The position numbers and the translations under genes were made by a program. A stretch of DNA of 64,000 nt. Origin: Ardenticatenaceae bacterium. GTDB lineage: Bacteria > Chloroflexota > Anaerolineae > Promineifilales > Promineifilaceae. Of this stretch, positions 17,726 to 25,824 are shown piece after piece (the first letter of the stretch is position 1; each line of letters opens with the position of its first letter). Location of the stretch: the NCBI GenBank assembly GCA_020634435.1, contig JACKBS010000021.1, forward strand, positions 1-64,000. Direction: 5' to 3'. The notes under the pieces were generated by a model. It was not told where the DNA came from. It was given only the letters and a program-made list of their open reading frames with translations, and made no database searches.

Positions 17726-17750
17726 GTTTGTGGAAATGTTGTTTGTTTGG

Positions 17751-18560
17751 CTAGACGATAAAAATACCAACCACGAAGGGCAGCAGGGCCAGGAGGGCCA
17801 GTGCTGGATAACCCCTCCGTTCGGTGTTACGGCCGTCCCAGCTAAACAAGTACCACGCCAGGAAAAAAGCAAGTTGGCCGACGATGAACAGGGCCAGCAC
17901 CGACCACGCCGGACTAAAATCGGCCGTACCGCCCATGGCCAACCCTTTGAAGGCATTCATGGCATGGGTAACGGGTAAGAGTTGGGCCACGGAAGCGGCC
18001 GTTTCTGGCAGCATATCGTACGGCAGCATAATCCCACCCAGCAGCATTGATGGCAAAAAGAGGGCCTGCGCATACAGCACCGTCATTCGCGAATTGGGAG
18101 CCACGACGCCAATGAGAATTGCCAATCCAGCACAAGTGTAAGCGAACAGCAGCGCAATCAGGCAAAAGATGAGCACGTTTGTGGGCATTGGCGCATCAAA
18201 CAGCAGCGGGGCAGTGAGTAGGATAACGGCCGTTACTACCGCCAGGTGCAGCATGGTCGTCAGGGCCGGCATAAAAATGAGCGAAAGTGCCGGGATGCCG
18301 TTGATTTTGTAGCTGCGCAAAATGCCGGATTCGCGGGCATTGACCATTGGGTCAGGCATCCCCAGCAGCGTGGAGGCCAGAATGGCAAAGGCGACCATCC
18401 CCGGCACGATCACCTCGCGGAACATCGGGTTGATGCCGGGCATGATAAAGCCCATCATCAGGTAAAACCCCAGCGGGAAAAGGTAATTCATAAGCAACAA
18501 GGTCTTGTTGCGGATACCGGTACGCAGTTCAAAGGTAAAATGAGCGGCAAATGCTTGCAT
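17751..18560 (-). CDS. ABC-2 type transporter permease
   Basis: The membrane part of an ABC exporter, 269 residues with about six transmembrane segments. It shows the ABC-2 family pattern ('FRTGIRNKTLLLMNYLFPLGFY' region, 'GILRSYKINGIPALSLIFMPAL', 'MLLGGIMLPYDMLP'). It follows the ATPase gene on the same strand, with a dispersed hairpin repeat (18595-18668) in the 120-bp gap. Start ATG with GGAGG. The divergent histidine kinase and response regulator at 19749-21601 probably control it. The exported substrate could be a lipid, drug or peptide; nothing in the sequence decides. Confidence 0.87.
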   Translation of the reverse strand: MQAFAAHFTFELRTGIRNKTLLLMNYLFPLGFYLMMGFIMPGINPMFREVIVPGMVAFAILASTLLGMPDPMVNARESGILRSYKINGIPALSLIFMPALTTMLHLAVVTAVILLTAPLLFDAPMPTNVLIFCLIALLFAYTCAGLAILIGVVAPNSRMTVLYAQALFLPSMLLGGIMLPYDMLPETAASVAQLLPVTHAMNAFKGLAMGGTADFSPAWSVLALFIVGQLAFFLAWYLFSWDGRNTERRGYPALALLALLPFVVGIFIV

Positions 18561-18594
18561 GATAATCCTCCAAGGGTGTTGAAAAGTGTTCCAA

Positions 18595-18668
18595 ATTTGT
18601 CATTCCCGTGAAAACGGGAATCCATCGCTAGTCCAATATGGATTCCCGCCTGCGCGGGAATGACAAAT
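18595..18668. repeat. Nested hairpin repeat, GTCATTCCCG family
   Basis: Outer arms ATTTGTCATTCCCG / CGGGAATGACAAAT are perfect over 14 bp, and inner arms CGGGAATCCAT / ATGGATTCCCG form a second stem. It resembles the widespread ATTCCCGCG...CGCGGGAAT type of repetitive extragenic palindrome. It lies between the ABC ATPase and permease genes. Confidence 0.75.
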
Positions 18669-18682
18669 GAAAAATCAGGTTC

Positions 18683-19579
18683 TTAATTATTTGTGGTCAA
18701 TTCCAGGAAACGGTCTTCCAAAGACGGCCGTTCCACCCGCAAATCCAATAGTTCATCCCCCTTGCTGGAGACGTACTCAATTAAAGCACCAACCGTTTGG
18801 CCAATGTCGCTGCTGAAGTAGATGGCATATTCCTCTTTCAACAGGCGCTGGCTCACGGCGGGGATGGTGTAATGATTGTCCAGCAGCACCGAGTCGCGCG
18901 TGTGTACAGAAACTTTGGTTAGGCCAGCTCCGGTGGCGGTAATTTCTAGCGGGGTGCCTTCGGTAACGAGACGGCCGTTTAGCAAAATCGCTACCCGATC
19001 CGCCATCGCCTCTGCCTCCGCCATATCGTGCGTGGCCAGGATGATGGTTGTGCCGCTGGCTTGCAGCTCCCGCATCAGGCCATGCAGCTCAGAGCGAGAA
19101 GCCACATCCAGTCCGGCGGTTGGCTCGTCAAGGAACAAAACCTGCGGTTCGTGTGCCACAGCCAACGCCAGGGCCAGCCGCCGCTGCTGCCCGGTCGATA
19201 GCAGTTGAAACTCGGTGCGTCGCTTGCTGTTCAAGCCAAAGCGATCCAGCAAGTCGTAGCGCGGGGCGACGGCGTGGTAGGCGCAAAAGAGGCGCATCGC
19301 TTCATCTGGCGTGATGCTTTCGGGCAGGCCCGCCGATTGCAGCTGCACGCCAATGAGGTTCCGCAGCTGGCGCGGATCGCGGCCCGGGTCCACATCACCG
19401 ATGCGCAAACTGCCCGCATCGGGGCGGCGCAAACCTTCTAAACATTCCAGCGTGCTGGTTTTGCCCGCCCCATTCGGCCCCAGCAGGCCAAAGATTTGGC
19501 CGCGCGGCACGGTGAAGCTGATGTTGTCAACGGCCGTAAATTGACCATATCGTTTACTGAAATTTTTGACCTCAATCAT
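18683..19579 (-). CDS. ABC transporter ATP-binding protein (ABC-2 exporter)
   Basis: The 298-residue ATPase of the exporter. Walker A is GPNGAGKT near residue 35, the signature is 'LSTGQQRRLALALA' (a variant of LSGGQ, with Thr for the first Gly), Walker B is 'VLFLDEPTAGLD', and the H-loop is 'LATHDMAEAE'. The extended C-terminus ('SLEDRFLELTTNN') is typical of DrrA/NatA-like subunits. Start ATG at 19579 with AGGAGG. Expressed away from the two-component operon, whose likely target it is. Confidence 0.9.
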   Translation of the reverse strand: MIEVKNFSKRYGQFTAVDNISFTVPRGQIFGLLGPNGAGKTSTLECLEGLRRPDAGSLRIGDVDPGRDPRQLRNLIGVQLQSAGLPESITPDEAMRLFCAYHAVAPRYDLLDRFGLNSKRRTEFQLLSTGQQRRLALALAVAHEPQVLFLDEPTAGLDVASRSELHGLMRELQASGTTIILATHDMAEAEAMADRVAILLNGRLVTEGTPLEITATGAGLTKVSVHTRDSVLLDNHYTIPAVSQRLLKEEYAIYFSSDIGQTVGALIEYVSSKGDELLDLRVERPSLEDRFLELTTNN

Positions 19580-19723
19580 GTTGGCCTCCTGCAATCAATG
19601 TTTCGGATAACTGTCTACAGATTAGCAAAAGACAGAATCGTCCACATCGGGCAATGGGGAACGGCCGTACGTACCCAATGGTACAATTCCCTTTTGGACA
19701 ATACCGCCCGCGCCCGCGATTGC

Positions 19724-19729
19724 TATAAT
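19724..19729 (+). promoter_or_regulatory. -10-like TATAAT before the histidine kinase gene
   Basis: A consensus TATAAT 20 bp upstream of the chosen ATG (19749). No good -35 lies 17 bp upstream; TTGGAC occurs but is too far away. If used, transcription starts after the alternative ATG at 19728, which supports the 19749 start. Confidence 0.45.
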
Positions 19730-19748
19730 GAAGGCAGAGGCAAAAAAT

Positions 19749-20957
19749 ATGCGGCAAATCGTTAAATTAGACCCCCTCGTAGAATCTGAAGCCCGTGAAA
19801 CCCGCGCTTTTTATTACCTGCTACTGCTGGCATTGCTCTTCATTTACGGCGTCACGCTTTATGAATCCCCCGCCATGCGCCAGCCAGCGCAGCTCATTCC
19901 CTTCACGCTGCTGATGCTGCTGCACGGCACGCTGCACTGGTTCAGCCCACACTTTGTGGTGCCGCGCAGCCGCCTGGCAATTTACCTCATCGTCCAGACC
20001 ACTCTGGTTGTTTTGCTCAGCTTCATCAGTCGGGGAACGGCCGTTAGCTTTGGCCTGATCATGGCTTTGGCTGGTGAAACCGTGGGGATGCTAGACGATT
20101 GGCGACGCTCTATTTTGGCCGTAATTGGTTATCTGGCCCTGTTAACCCTTACCAATTATCTGATTGATGGCTGGCAATTCATCCCTTCCTGGCTGGGAAT
20201 CGCCGCCGTCATGATGGTATTTGTCCTCATCTACGTGATGCTGTTTATGCAGCAGATGAAGGCCCGCCAGGAAGCCCAAAAACTTTTGTCAGAACTGGAA
20301 AATGCCAACGAGCAGTTAGCCGCCTATGCCCAACAAGTCGAAAATCTAACTCTGGAAACCGAGCGGCAGCGCATGGCGCGTGAACTGCACGACACCCTGG
20401 CCCAGGGATTGGCGGGGCTCATCCTACAAATCGAAGGGCTGGAACTGCATCTGGAACAGGGCAATCAGGAAAAAGTGGCCGAAATCGCGGCCCAGGCGAA
20501 AAAGCGGGCCCGTTCCACGCTGGCCGAAGCGCGGCAGGTCATTGGCGATTTACGCCAGCAGGATTCAGCCTCTACGGCTGAATCCATCACCCACGAAGTT
20601 GAACGCTTCCGCCAGGTAAGCGGCATTCCCTGCGAACTCACCCTACCCGACCCGCTGCTCATCCCCGAAACGATCAGCGAACACGTGGTTCGCTGCGTCA
20701 GTGAAGGGTTGGCTAATGTGATCCAGCATGCGCAGGCAACGGCCGTTTCCATCAAAATTACAGCGGCAGACGAAACCTTACACGTCACCATCCAGGACAA
20801 CGGCCGGGGCTTTAACCCAGACCAAATTCCCGCCGGACATTACGGCCTGATCGGTTTACGCGAACGCGCCCGCTTGGCTGGCGGCAAGCTCACCATTCAC
20901 AGCCAGCCCCAGCAAGGCACCACCCTCACCTTCAACGTGCCACTGGAGGCAGCCTGA
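19749..20957 (+). CDS. Sensor histidine kinase, NarL/DesK type (HisKA_3)
   Basis: A 402-residue kinase that phosphorylates the response regulator encoded immediately after it. The N-terminal third holds about six hydrophobic segments with no large outside loop, so it probably senses the membrane itself. A short coiled coil leads to the HisKA_3 motif 'MARELHDTLAQGLAGLI', with the phospho-acceptor His near residue 215. A HATPase domain follows with 'VSEGLANVIQHAQA' (N box), 'DNGRGFNP' (G1) and 'GLIGLRERARLAGG'. The last codon overlaps the next start as TGATG, so translation is coupled. It is divergent from an ABC-2 exporter, a common pairing. Confidence 0.9.
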   Translation: MRQIVKLDPLVESEARETRAFYYLLLLALLFIYGVTLYESPAMRQPAQLIPFTLLMLLHGTLHWFSPHFVVPRSRLAIYLIVQTTLVVLLSFISRGTAVSFGLIMALAGETVGMLDDWRRSILAVIGYLALLTLTNYLIDGWQFIPSWLGIAAVMMVFVLIYVMLFMQQMKARQEAQKLLSELENANEQLAAYAQQVENLTLETERQRMARELHDTLAQGLAGLILQIEGLELHLEQGNQEKVAEIAAQAKKRARSTLAEARQVIGDLRQQDSASTAESITHEVERFRQVSGIPCELTLPDPLLIPETISEHVVRCVSEGLANVIQHAQATAVSIKITAADETLHVTIQDNGRGFNPDQIPAGHYGLIGLRERARLAGGKLTIHSQPQQGTTLTFNVPLEAA

Positions 20958-21601
20958 TGGTTCGCATCCTCATTGCCGATGATCATTTGGTTGTGCGCGA
21001 AGGGTTGCAGCTCATTTTGAGCAGCCAGCCAGATTTTGACCTGGTTGGCGACGCGGCCGATGGCGCAGCGGCCGTGCGCCTCGCCGGGGAATTGCAGCCC
21101 GATGTCATCCTCATGGATTTACGCATGCCCGGCATGGATGGGCTGGAAGCGATTGGCCACATTCGCCGCCAGTGGCCAGAGATTGCCATCGTTATCCTCA
21201 CCACCTACAACGAGGACGATTTGATGCTGCGTGGTCTGCAAGCCGGGGCGCGCAGCTTCTTGCTTAAAGATACAGACCGGCAAACGCTGTTCCACACCAT
21301 CCGTGCCGCCGCCCAAGGCGAAACCTTGCTCCAGCCAGAGATTTTGGCACGGGTGCTCACCCACGCCCAAGCACCACCGGAACCCAAAGAGCAACCGCTG
21401 ACCACGGATTTAACCGAACGCGAACTGGAAGTCTTAACGGCCGTTGCCCGGGGCGACCGCAACAAAGAGATTGCCCGCGCATTAGGCGTTACCGAGCGCA
21501 CCGTCAAGGCACACCTGACAAACATTTACAACAAGCTAGGGGTGGATTCACGCGCAGCGGCCGTTTCTGTTGCTATTCAACGAGAAATTATTTCTACCTA
21601 A
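20957..21601 (+). CDS. Response regulator, NarL/FixJ family
   Basis: A 214-residue two-component regulator. The receiver domain has the acidic pair 'IADDHLVV', the phosphorylated Asp in 'VILMDLRMPGMDG' near residue 54, and Lys in 'FLLKDTD'. The C-terminal LuxR helix-turn-helix reads 'LTERELEVLTAVARGDRNKE' and 'TVKAHLTNIYNKLGVDSR'. It is coupled to the kinase by a TGATG overlap. The likely target is the divergent ABC-2 exporter. Confidence 0.93.
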   Translation: MVRILIADDHLVVREGLQLILSSQPDFDLVGDAADGAAAVRLAGELQPDVILMDLRMPGMDGLEAIGHIRRQWPEIAIVILTTYNEDDLMLRGLQAGARSFLLKDTDRQTLFHTIRAAAQGETLLQPEILARVLTHAQAPPEPKEQPLTTDLTERELEVLTAVARGDRNKEIARALGVTERTVKAHLTNIYNKLGVDSRAAAVSVAIQREIIST

Positions 21602-21655
21602 CGCCAGTTCCCCCCAAGTCATGCTGGGGAAGACCAGCTTCATGGAAGGTGCAAA

Positions 21656-22111
21656 ATGGAAGATTTAGTGTTCACTCCTCTGAATGAGAGTGGTCTTTCA
21701 GTCATAAGATCATGGTTCAACGATCCAGAACTCAAACATAGAATTGAGTATCCAACCGATATTTGGTTTCACTTTGTGTCTACTGAACCGAATATTTACT
21801 CGTGGATCATTGAGGAAGACGACCGTCCTGTGGGTCAGCTTCAGCTAGACGTTGACGATAGCCAGACTGGCTACATTGGCATCTATGTGAATCCGGCTCT
21901 GCGCAGGCAGGGGTATGGCAAACGTATTCTTCAATCCTTGTTCGCCCGTCCAGAAGTGGCCCCCCTCAATAAAATAATGGCTCCCGCAGAAATCGACAAT
22001 CTGGCCAGTCAGGCTTGCCTGAAATCCGTTGGCTTTTTACAAGAGGAAAGTGAGCTAGAGGAAGATGGCTTCTTCAGTTTTGTCTACGCCAAACTAAACT
22101 TAGAGTTCTAA
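21656..22111 (+). CDS. GNAT family N-acetyltransferase
   Basis: A 151-residue acetyltransferase of the GNAT fold. Motif A with the acetyl-CoA pyrophosphate loop is 'YVNPALRRQGYGKRILQSLF' (R-x-x-G-Y-G at about residue 86). The acceptor is unknown. RBS GGAAGGTG precedes the ATG. The gene is more AT-rich than its left neighbours, has no ACGGCCGT copy, and is followed after 12 bp by an Mrr-like nuclease gene. The two may have been acquired together. Confidence 0.82.
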   Translation: MEDLVFTPLNESGLSVIRSWFNDPELKHRIEYPTDIWFHFVSTEPNIYSWIIEEDDRPVGQLQLDVDDSQTGYIGIYVNPALRRQGYGKRILQSLFARPEVAPLNKIMAPAEIDNLASQACLKSVGFLQEESELEEDGFFSFVYAKLNLEF

Positions 22112-22123
22112 AACTGGAATCTT

Positions 22124-22612
22124 ATGACACCGCAAGAATATGAAAAAACCACAAGTGAAATAGCCCAATCAATCTTTGAGCGGGTTGAGGGCATAGATCC
22201 TAAGCAAGTAAGGTATGGAAACCAGAATCGTTTGCAAGGGAAATCTGGTTATAAACACCAAATTGATGTTTCTGTAGAAGGCCTTAACGATCTAATTCTG
22301 ATTGAGTGCAAATATTGGGATAGACGAGTATCAGCAGAAGCAATTCTCACCTTTCTTGGCCGCATTCATGACATTAAACCAATGTTTGATAAACAAATAC
22401 ACTCTGTCATTGTGACTAATGTAGGATTTCAGTCAGGAGTCAAGCAGTTAGCTAAATATTACGAGATAGATTTGCAAATCATATCATCTGCCAGAGCATT
22501 TGGTTTCATGTACAAGGATTTACTTTTAATTAAACCAACTTCTGCAACACTGAAATTAAGTGCAAGCAATCCCAGTGTTTTTATCTCGGAGTCCAAAAAC
22601 AAAAAGAGATGA
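22124..22612 (+). CDS. Mrr-like restriction endonuclease domain protein
   Basis: A 162-residue protein with a PD-(D/E)xK nuclease core: the Asp in 'KHQIDVSV' and the E-C-K of 'LILIECKYW' match the Mrr/restriction endonuclease-like catalytic motif, followed by 'VIVTNVGFQSGVKQLAKYY', typical of the family's fourth strand. There is no separate DNA-recognition domain. It could be a small type IV-like nuclease, a defence effector, or a solitary repair-type nuclease. AT-rich and free of the octamer repeat, it looks foreign. No methyltransferase adjoins it. Confidence 0.72.
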   Translation: MTPQEYEKTTSEIAQSIFERVEGIDPKQVRYGNQNRLQGKSGYKHQIDVSVEGLNDLILIECKYWDRRVSAEAILTFLGRIHDIKPMFDKQIHSVIVTNVGFQSGVKQLAKYYEIDLQIISSARAFGFMYKDLLLIKPTSATLKLSASNPSVFISESKNKKR

Positions 22613-22722
22613 AAATTTGGCATCGAATTTTAGCTGATGAGCGTTTGACAATTCCTCATCCATATCTCTGGTCTAAATAGCATTCCATTAGCTGAAAAAC
22701 GGCCATAGTAGATGAAAAGTTA

Positions 22723-23505
22723 TCATTCTTTCTGCCAGCCTAGTTTTTCCGATATCCGTTCGGCAGTTTGCTTGACCAATTGCCCCATCTCTGGCTCCCG
22801 CGCGGTGGGGAAGCGAATAGCTGGCGCGCCAAGACTAATCGCAGCAACTACCTGGCCATCGTGGTTGAACAGCGGTGCCCCCACCACAATCAAGCCCTCT
22901 TCCAACCATTCCTGCAAATACGAGTAGCCGCGCTGGCGGGTTTGGGCCAGTTCTTGGTGGATTACGGCCGTATCCGTCACCGTCTTGGGGGTAAGGGTAG
23001 GCAATGGCCGGGCCAGCACCGCCGCCACCCACTCTTCCGGCAGATGGGCCAGCATCGCAATGCCGGTCGAGGTGGCCACCATCGGCCAACGTGTGCCCAG
23101 CGACTGCGAACTGCCCACCAAATGGTTGCCAATCACCTCATCAATGATCAGCACATGATCCTCCCCGGAGATAATTTCCAGCGTAGCCGTTTCTCCAGAA
23201 GCGGCGGCCATTTGCTCCAGCTCTGGTTTGGCCAGCGTGCGCAGATCGTTCGCCCGTAAGGCTCGTCCGCCCAACACTACAATTTCTGGACCGAGGGTAT
23301 ATGTTTCGGCAAACGGCCGTCGCGCCACCATGCCCTCACTTTCCAAGGCGGTCAGTAGGCGAAAGGTGGTCGTCTTGTTTAGCCCCACTTCCCGGGCCAG
23401 TTCGGCCAGGCCCCACTCGCGCCGCTCATCGTCAAATGCCTTCAACAGCGACATGGCGCGCAAAACAGATTGGGTACCAGGGTAGGGCTGGGTTTTTGTT
23501 TTCAT
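22723..23505 (-). CDS. IclR family transcriptional regulator
   Basis: A 260-residue regulator. The N-terminal winged helix-turn-helix reads 'ALSLLKAFDDERREWGLAELAREVGLNKTTTFRLLTALES' with minor variation, and the C-terminal effector domain has 'GTRWPMVATSTGIAMLAHLP' and 'VVAAISLGAPAIRF'. IclR proteins usually control catabolic operons and bind small acids. The start codon abuts a dispersed palindrome (23509-23568) and has no ribosome binding site, so the leader is made of repeat sequence. It lies just downstream of the KamA gene on the same strand. Confidence 0.88.
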   Translation of the reverse strand: MKTKTQPYPGTQSVLRAMSLLKAFDDERREWGLAELAREVGLNKTTTFRLLTALESEGMVARRPFAETYTLGPEIVVLGGRALRANDLRTLAKPELEQMAAASGETATLEIISGEDHVLIIDEVIGNHLVGSSQSLGTRWPMVATSTGIAMLAHLPEEWVAAVLARPLPTLTPKTVTDTAVIHQELAQTRQRGYSYLQEWLEEGLIVVGAPLFNHDGQVVAAISLGAPAIRFPTAREPEMGQLVKQTAERISEKLGWQKE

Positions 23506-23508
23506 ATT

Positions 23509-23568
23509 GGGAGATTGGAGATTGGAGACTAGAGATTGAAAATCTCCAATCTCTAATCTCCAGTCTCC
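23509..23568. repeat. Compound palindrome, GGAGATTGGAGATT family, copy 1
   Basis: Degenerate tandem heptamers (GAGATTG, GAGACTA) on the left are mirrored by CAATCTC, TAATCTC, CAGTCTC on the right, giving a 23-bp stem with two mismatches. It sits directly before the IclR start. Another copy lies at 56388-56437. A single arm of the AGTGAAAAGTAAAAAGTG family follows at 23569-23590 and supplies the last codons and stop of the KamA gene. Confidence 0.7.
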
Positions 23569-23578
23569 CTTTCACTTT

Positions 23579-25009
23579 TTACTTTTCACTTGCCTCTTCA
23601 TCTTCCGCCTTCTCACCCCCGTCCTTCAACTGCGGCGCGACGGGAATGTTGTTGGCGTCGATGCTGCCTACGCCCAACGGGGTCCACTTTTGGGCAATCT
23701 CGCCGCTGCGCAGCCGGTGCTCCGAGCCACCACGGGCGCGGGTTTGGGCAAAACCTTCCGGCTCGATGCTCATCCGCTCACCTTGCAGCAGCCCCAGAAT
23801 GCCTTCCTGGCCCGGTTCCGGGCGAGGGGCAATGAGCGCTTCTTGGGATTTAATCGCCTCGGGATCGTAATCCAGCGGCTCCTGGTAGGTGGTGATGAAC
23901 CCTTCAAAGTTGCGCAGCACCACCTTGCCGGGGGCCTGCGAGACGATGTAGTTGGGCTGCACCGGAATCTTGCCACCACCGCCAGGCGCATCCACCACAT
24001 AGGTGGGCACGGCATAACCAGAGGTGTGGCCACGCAGACCTTCAATAATCTCGATGCCTTTGCTAACAGTGGTGCGTAAATGGCCGGAACCTTCCACGAG
24101 ATCGCACTGGTAGAGGTAATACGGCCGTACCCGAATCTTTACCAACTCATGCACCAGCTTGCGCTGGATGGTCACCGAATCATTGATGCCTGCCAGCAGC
24201 ACGCTCTGGTTGCCCAACGGCACACCCGCGCGGGTCAGACGGTCGGCGGCAGCGGCCAGTTCGGGAGTGATTTCCTTGGGATGGTTCACATGGATGTTGA
24301 TCCAAAGTGGATGATATTTGCTTACCATCTCGCAAAACTGATCATCAACCCGCATGGGCAAGAAAACGGGCACGCGTGAACCAATGCGAATAATCTCCAA
24401 ATGGGGAATGGCGCGCAGGCGGCCCAAAATCATGTCTACCAGCTTAGGCGCCAGCACCATCGGATCACCACCAGAGAGGAGTACGTCCCGAATTTGCGGC
24501 GTGCGCTCGATGTAATCAATTTGCGCATCAAACTCGGCGCGGCTGAACGTTTGCGTGGGGTCGCCGACGATGCGGCTGCGGGTGCAATAACGGCAATAGC
24601 TGGCACACTGCGTGGTAATGAGCATCAACACGCGATCTGGGTAGCGATGGACCAAACCGGGCACCGGCGAATGTTTATCTTCGGCCAATGAATCTTCCAT
24701 CATAGATTGGAAGGGCACCATTTCTGAATCGGTGGGGATCACTTGCTTGCGCACGGGGCAGTTGGGGTCGTCTGGGTCGATGAGGCTGGCAAAATAGGGC
24801 GTGATGTCCACGCGGAACAGCCCGTTGCTGCTCAACGCCTTGCGTTCAGAGTCGGTGAGATTGATCACTTTCTCCAGTTCTTCCACCGTGTTGAGTCGGT
24901 GGCTCATTTGCCAGCGCCAATCCATCCATTTTTCATCGGGGACATCATTCCAGTAGGGTGCGCGGGTGTAAATTTGTTCAGTCAATGGTTTTGCTTCTTT
25001 TACAGCCAT
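23579..25009 (-). CDS. kamA: Lysine 2,3-aminomutase family radical SAM enzyme
   Basis: A 476-residue KamA-family enzyme, which moves an amino group using S-adenosylmethionine, a [4Fe-4S] cluster and pyridoxal phosphate, classically lysine to beta-lysine. The cluster motif C-x3-C-x2-C is 'CASYCRYC' near residue 145, and the PLP lysine lies in 'DAPGGGGKIP'. The N-terminus is the usual 'WMDWRWQMSHRL'. A roughly 60-residue C-terminal extension is rich in Glu and Pro. The start at 25009 has AGAGGAG upstream. The final residues Ala-Ser-Glu-Lys and the stop are encoded by a copy of the dispersed AGTGAAAAGTAA repeat. No lysine-fermentation genes adjoin it; beta-lysine osmolyte or antibiotic roles are possible. 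Confidence 0.88.
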   Translation of the reverse strand: MAVKEAKPLTEQIYTRAPYWNDVPDEKWMDWRWQMSHRLNTVEELEKVINLTDSERKALSSNGLFRVDITPYFASLIDPDDPNCPVRKQVIPTDSEMVPFQSMMEDSLAEDKHSPVPGLVHRYPDRVLMLITTQCASYCRYCTRSRIVGDPTQTFSRAEFDAQIDYIERTPQIRDVLLSGGDPMVLAPKLVDMILGRLRAIPHLEIIRIGSRVPVFLPMRVDDQFCEMVSKYHPLWINIHVNHPKEITPELAAAADRLTRAGVPLGNQSVLLAGINDSVTIQRKLVHELVKIRVRPYYLYQCDLVEGSGHLRTTVSKGIEIIEGLRGHTSGYAVPTYVVDAPGGGGKIPVQPNYIVSQAPGKVVLRNFEGFITTYQEPLDYDPEAIKSQEALIAPRPEPGQEGILGLLQGERMSIEPEGFAQTRARGGSEHRLRSGEIAQKWTPLGVGSIDANNIPVAPQLKDGGEKAEDEEASEK

Positions 25010-25169
25010 TATCGGGTTGCTCCTCTTGCATTTCACAATGTGAAATGTGGTTTCATTTTTTAGCCGCAGCAGTATACCGTTTTTTGCGGAAGTTGTCAGG
25101 ATGGATGAAAATCAGAAAGGAAATCCACAGATTTTACAGATTACGCAGATACGTTTTAAGGAGAATGCT

Positions 25170-25670
25170 ATGTTGATGGAAACGGCCGCTTACCTGGAGC
25201 GGATTGAGGATTTACGGGCACAAATTGGCAAAATTTTGCAGACGGTACCGCAGGAGGCGCTGAATTGGCGACCCGATGAGGAATCAGAGGCGCATGAAAT
25301 GAATTCGCTGGCGGTGATGGCCACCCACGTGGCTGGTGCCGAGCACTTCTGGATTGGTGAGGTGGTGGGTCGATTGCCAGCCACGCGCAACCGGGATGCG
25401 GAATTTGAGACGGTGGTGGCGGATACGGCCGTAATCCAACAAAAATTCGAGACGGTGCGCAGCCAAACTCGCACCATTCTGCAAAACCTGACGCAAGAAG
25501 ATTTGGACGGCACCCGCCAGGCCCGCGACCGGGAAGTGCCAACGCGCTGGGCCATTTTGCACGTCATCGACCACACGGCGCTGCACCTGGGCCACATGCA
25601 AATTACGGCGCAGTTGTGGCAGGGTGGTCAGTCGGTGGATTCGCCAAGGTGGTTTCAGCGGTTGAAGTAG
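25170..25670 (+). CDS. DinB family protein
   Basis: A 166-residue four-helix DinB/DUF664 protein. The likely metal-binding residues are His in 'ATHVAGAEHFW' and the H-x3-H of 'VIDHTALHLGHMQ'. DinB-like proteins include thiol-dependent enzymes and many of unknown activity. The start ATG at 25170 follows AAGGAG at 25158-25163, so the longer open frame upstream is not used. It is followed by an intrinsic terminator and is divergent from the KamA gene. Confidence 0.83.
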   Translation: MLMETAAYLERIEDLRAQIGKILQTVPQEALNWRPDEESEAHEMNSLAVMATHVAGAEHFWIGEVVGRLPATRNRDAEFETVVADTAVIQQKFETVRSQTRTILQNLTQEDLDGTRQARDREVPTRWAILHVIDHTALHLGHMQITAQLWQGGQSVDSPRWFQRLK

Positions 25671-25688
25671 TCATCTGGAAAGCCAAAG

Positions 25689-25725
25689 AAAGCACAGAGC
25701 ATTGAAAGATACTCTGTGCTTTTTT
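25689..25725 (+). terminator. Intrinsic terminator after the DinB gene
   Basis: An 11-bp stem, AAAGCACAGAG / CTCTGTGCTTT in outline, with a 12-nt loop and a run of T. Confidence 0.88.
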
Positions 25726-25824
25726 ATTGGGGCTGAAGTTTCAACGGCCGTTCTTCATCTGCCATTAACCACCGCCGGGTATACTCTCGCTAACAACTCA
25801 ATTTTGAACAGCGGAGGCAACAAG

